From a virus: a stretch of 52,203 nt of DNA. The stretch covers positions 1-52,203 of the IMG/VR virus record IMGVR_UViG_3300038825_000220, one strand, 5' to 3'. A model generated the notes under the pieces. It was not told where the DNA came from. It did not search any database and was given only the letters and a program-made list of their open reading frames with translations. The translations under genes and the position numbers were made by a program. Shown piece by piece: positions 52,042-52,203 of the stretch. How positions within the stretch are numbered: position 1 is the first letter of the stretch; each line of letters starts with the position of its first letter.

Positions 52042-52070
52042 GGGGGGCTGAAATATGCCCCCTTTAATTT
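52042..52070 (+). terminator. Terminator between capsid and pqqA genes
   Basis: GGGGGC (52043-52048) and GCCCCC (52057-52062) form a six-pair GC stem with an 8-nt loop, followed by TTTAATTTTTATT. It would reduce but probably not abolish transcription into pqqA and the tail genes, a common arrangement after capsid genes. Confidence 0.7.
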
Positions 52071-52088
52071 TTATTGGAGGTAATTATT

Positions 52089-52160
52089 ATGTGGACTAAA
52101 CCTACTTATGAAAATGTTAGACTTGGTTTTGAAATCACAATGTATTACAGCAATAGGTAA
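52089..52160 (+). CDS. pqqA: PqqA, precursor peptide of the cofactor pyrroloquinoline quinone
   Basis: A complete 23-residue gene: [15 protein letters not shown] followed by ITMYYSNR. It has the PqqA length and pattern: MW-x-KP start, R-x-G-x-E, the Glu15-x3-Tyr19 pair that PqqE crosslinks to build PQQ, and the SNR end (K. pneumoniae PqqA is also 23 residues, MWKKP...SNR). It has a perfect GGAGG nine bases upstream. It lies after the capsid terminator and before the tail genes. No pqqB-E genes occur in the window, so host enzymes would have to process it. It is too short for ordinary gene calling and is cut by the contig ends. Confidence 0.88.
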   Translation: MWTKPTYENVRLGFEITMYYSNR

Positions 52161-52203
52161 GGAAATATAGTATGCCACAAATAGGAAGTGAAAAAAATCC
52201 AGT
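52104..52203. repeat. Terminal direct repeat, right copy
   Basis: Matches bases 1-100 except for G at 52202 (A at 99). It contains codons 6-23 of pqqA and the first codons of the following 56-residue gene (ATG at 52172). Confidence 0.95.

Overview
The window looks like one complete genome unit of a lytic, AT-rich podovirus of the kind common in surface-ocean samples. The first 100 bases recur as the last 100 bases with one mismatch, so the contig closes on itself with a unit of about 52.1 kb. The gene set is a large terminase, a ~730-residue portal, scaffold and capsid, tail tube proteins, repeat-rich fibres, very large internal virion proteins, a family A DNA polymerase, a T7 gp4-like primase-helicase and a class I ribonucleotide reductase. 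I see no phage RNA polymerase, integrase or tRNA. This resembles the HMO-2011-like group of marine podoviruses that infect SAR116, SAR11 and roseobacters. That placement is an inference from gene content, and the host cannot be read from the sequence.

Layout. A ~1.7 kb control region (about 41.1-42.83 kb) separates two opposed gene blocks. Two back-to-back, perfect-consensus sigma70 promoters lie at 42731-42817. The rightward block (42.83 kb to the end, then around the junction from 1 to 26.64 kb) holds late genes: terminase, portal, small basic proteins, scaffold, capsid, a PqqA peptide gene, tail tube, two fibre/chaperone modules, a lysis cluster with a 3TM holin, internal virion proteins plus a lysozyme, and an accessory cytochrome c/copper-monooxygenase gene. 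The leftward block (41.95 down to 26.63 kb) holds early genes: many small unknown proteins, a DUF932 protein, SSB, primase-helicase, polymerase, three PD-(D/E)XK-type nucleases and nrdA/nrdB. The blocks converge near 26.64 kb, where a strong terminator hairpin lies inside the last rightward gene.

How the genes work together. Leftward genes recycle nucleotides (NrdAB), copy DNA (helicase-primase, polymerase, SSB) and resolve or degrade DNA (endonuclease I-like, Hjc-like and Cas4/RecB-like nucleases). Rightward genes package DNA, build the virion and lyse the cell.

Main points for a second look: (1) a complete 23-residue PqqA, the precursor peptide of the cofactor PQQ, directly after the capsid gene, without the other pqq genes; (2) a textbook -1 frameshift signal (CCCAAAG, 7-nt spacer, 9-bp hairpin) at the end of a 737-residue virion gene, which would fuse it to the downstream GH24 lysozyme; (3) an exported c-type cytochrome fused to a PHM-like copper monooxygenase domain, probably an auxiliary metabolic gene; (4) a decayed inverted copy of a whole early gene cassette in the control region, with a perfect 25-bp match positioned to disturb that gene's terminator.
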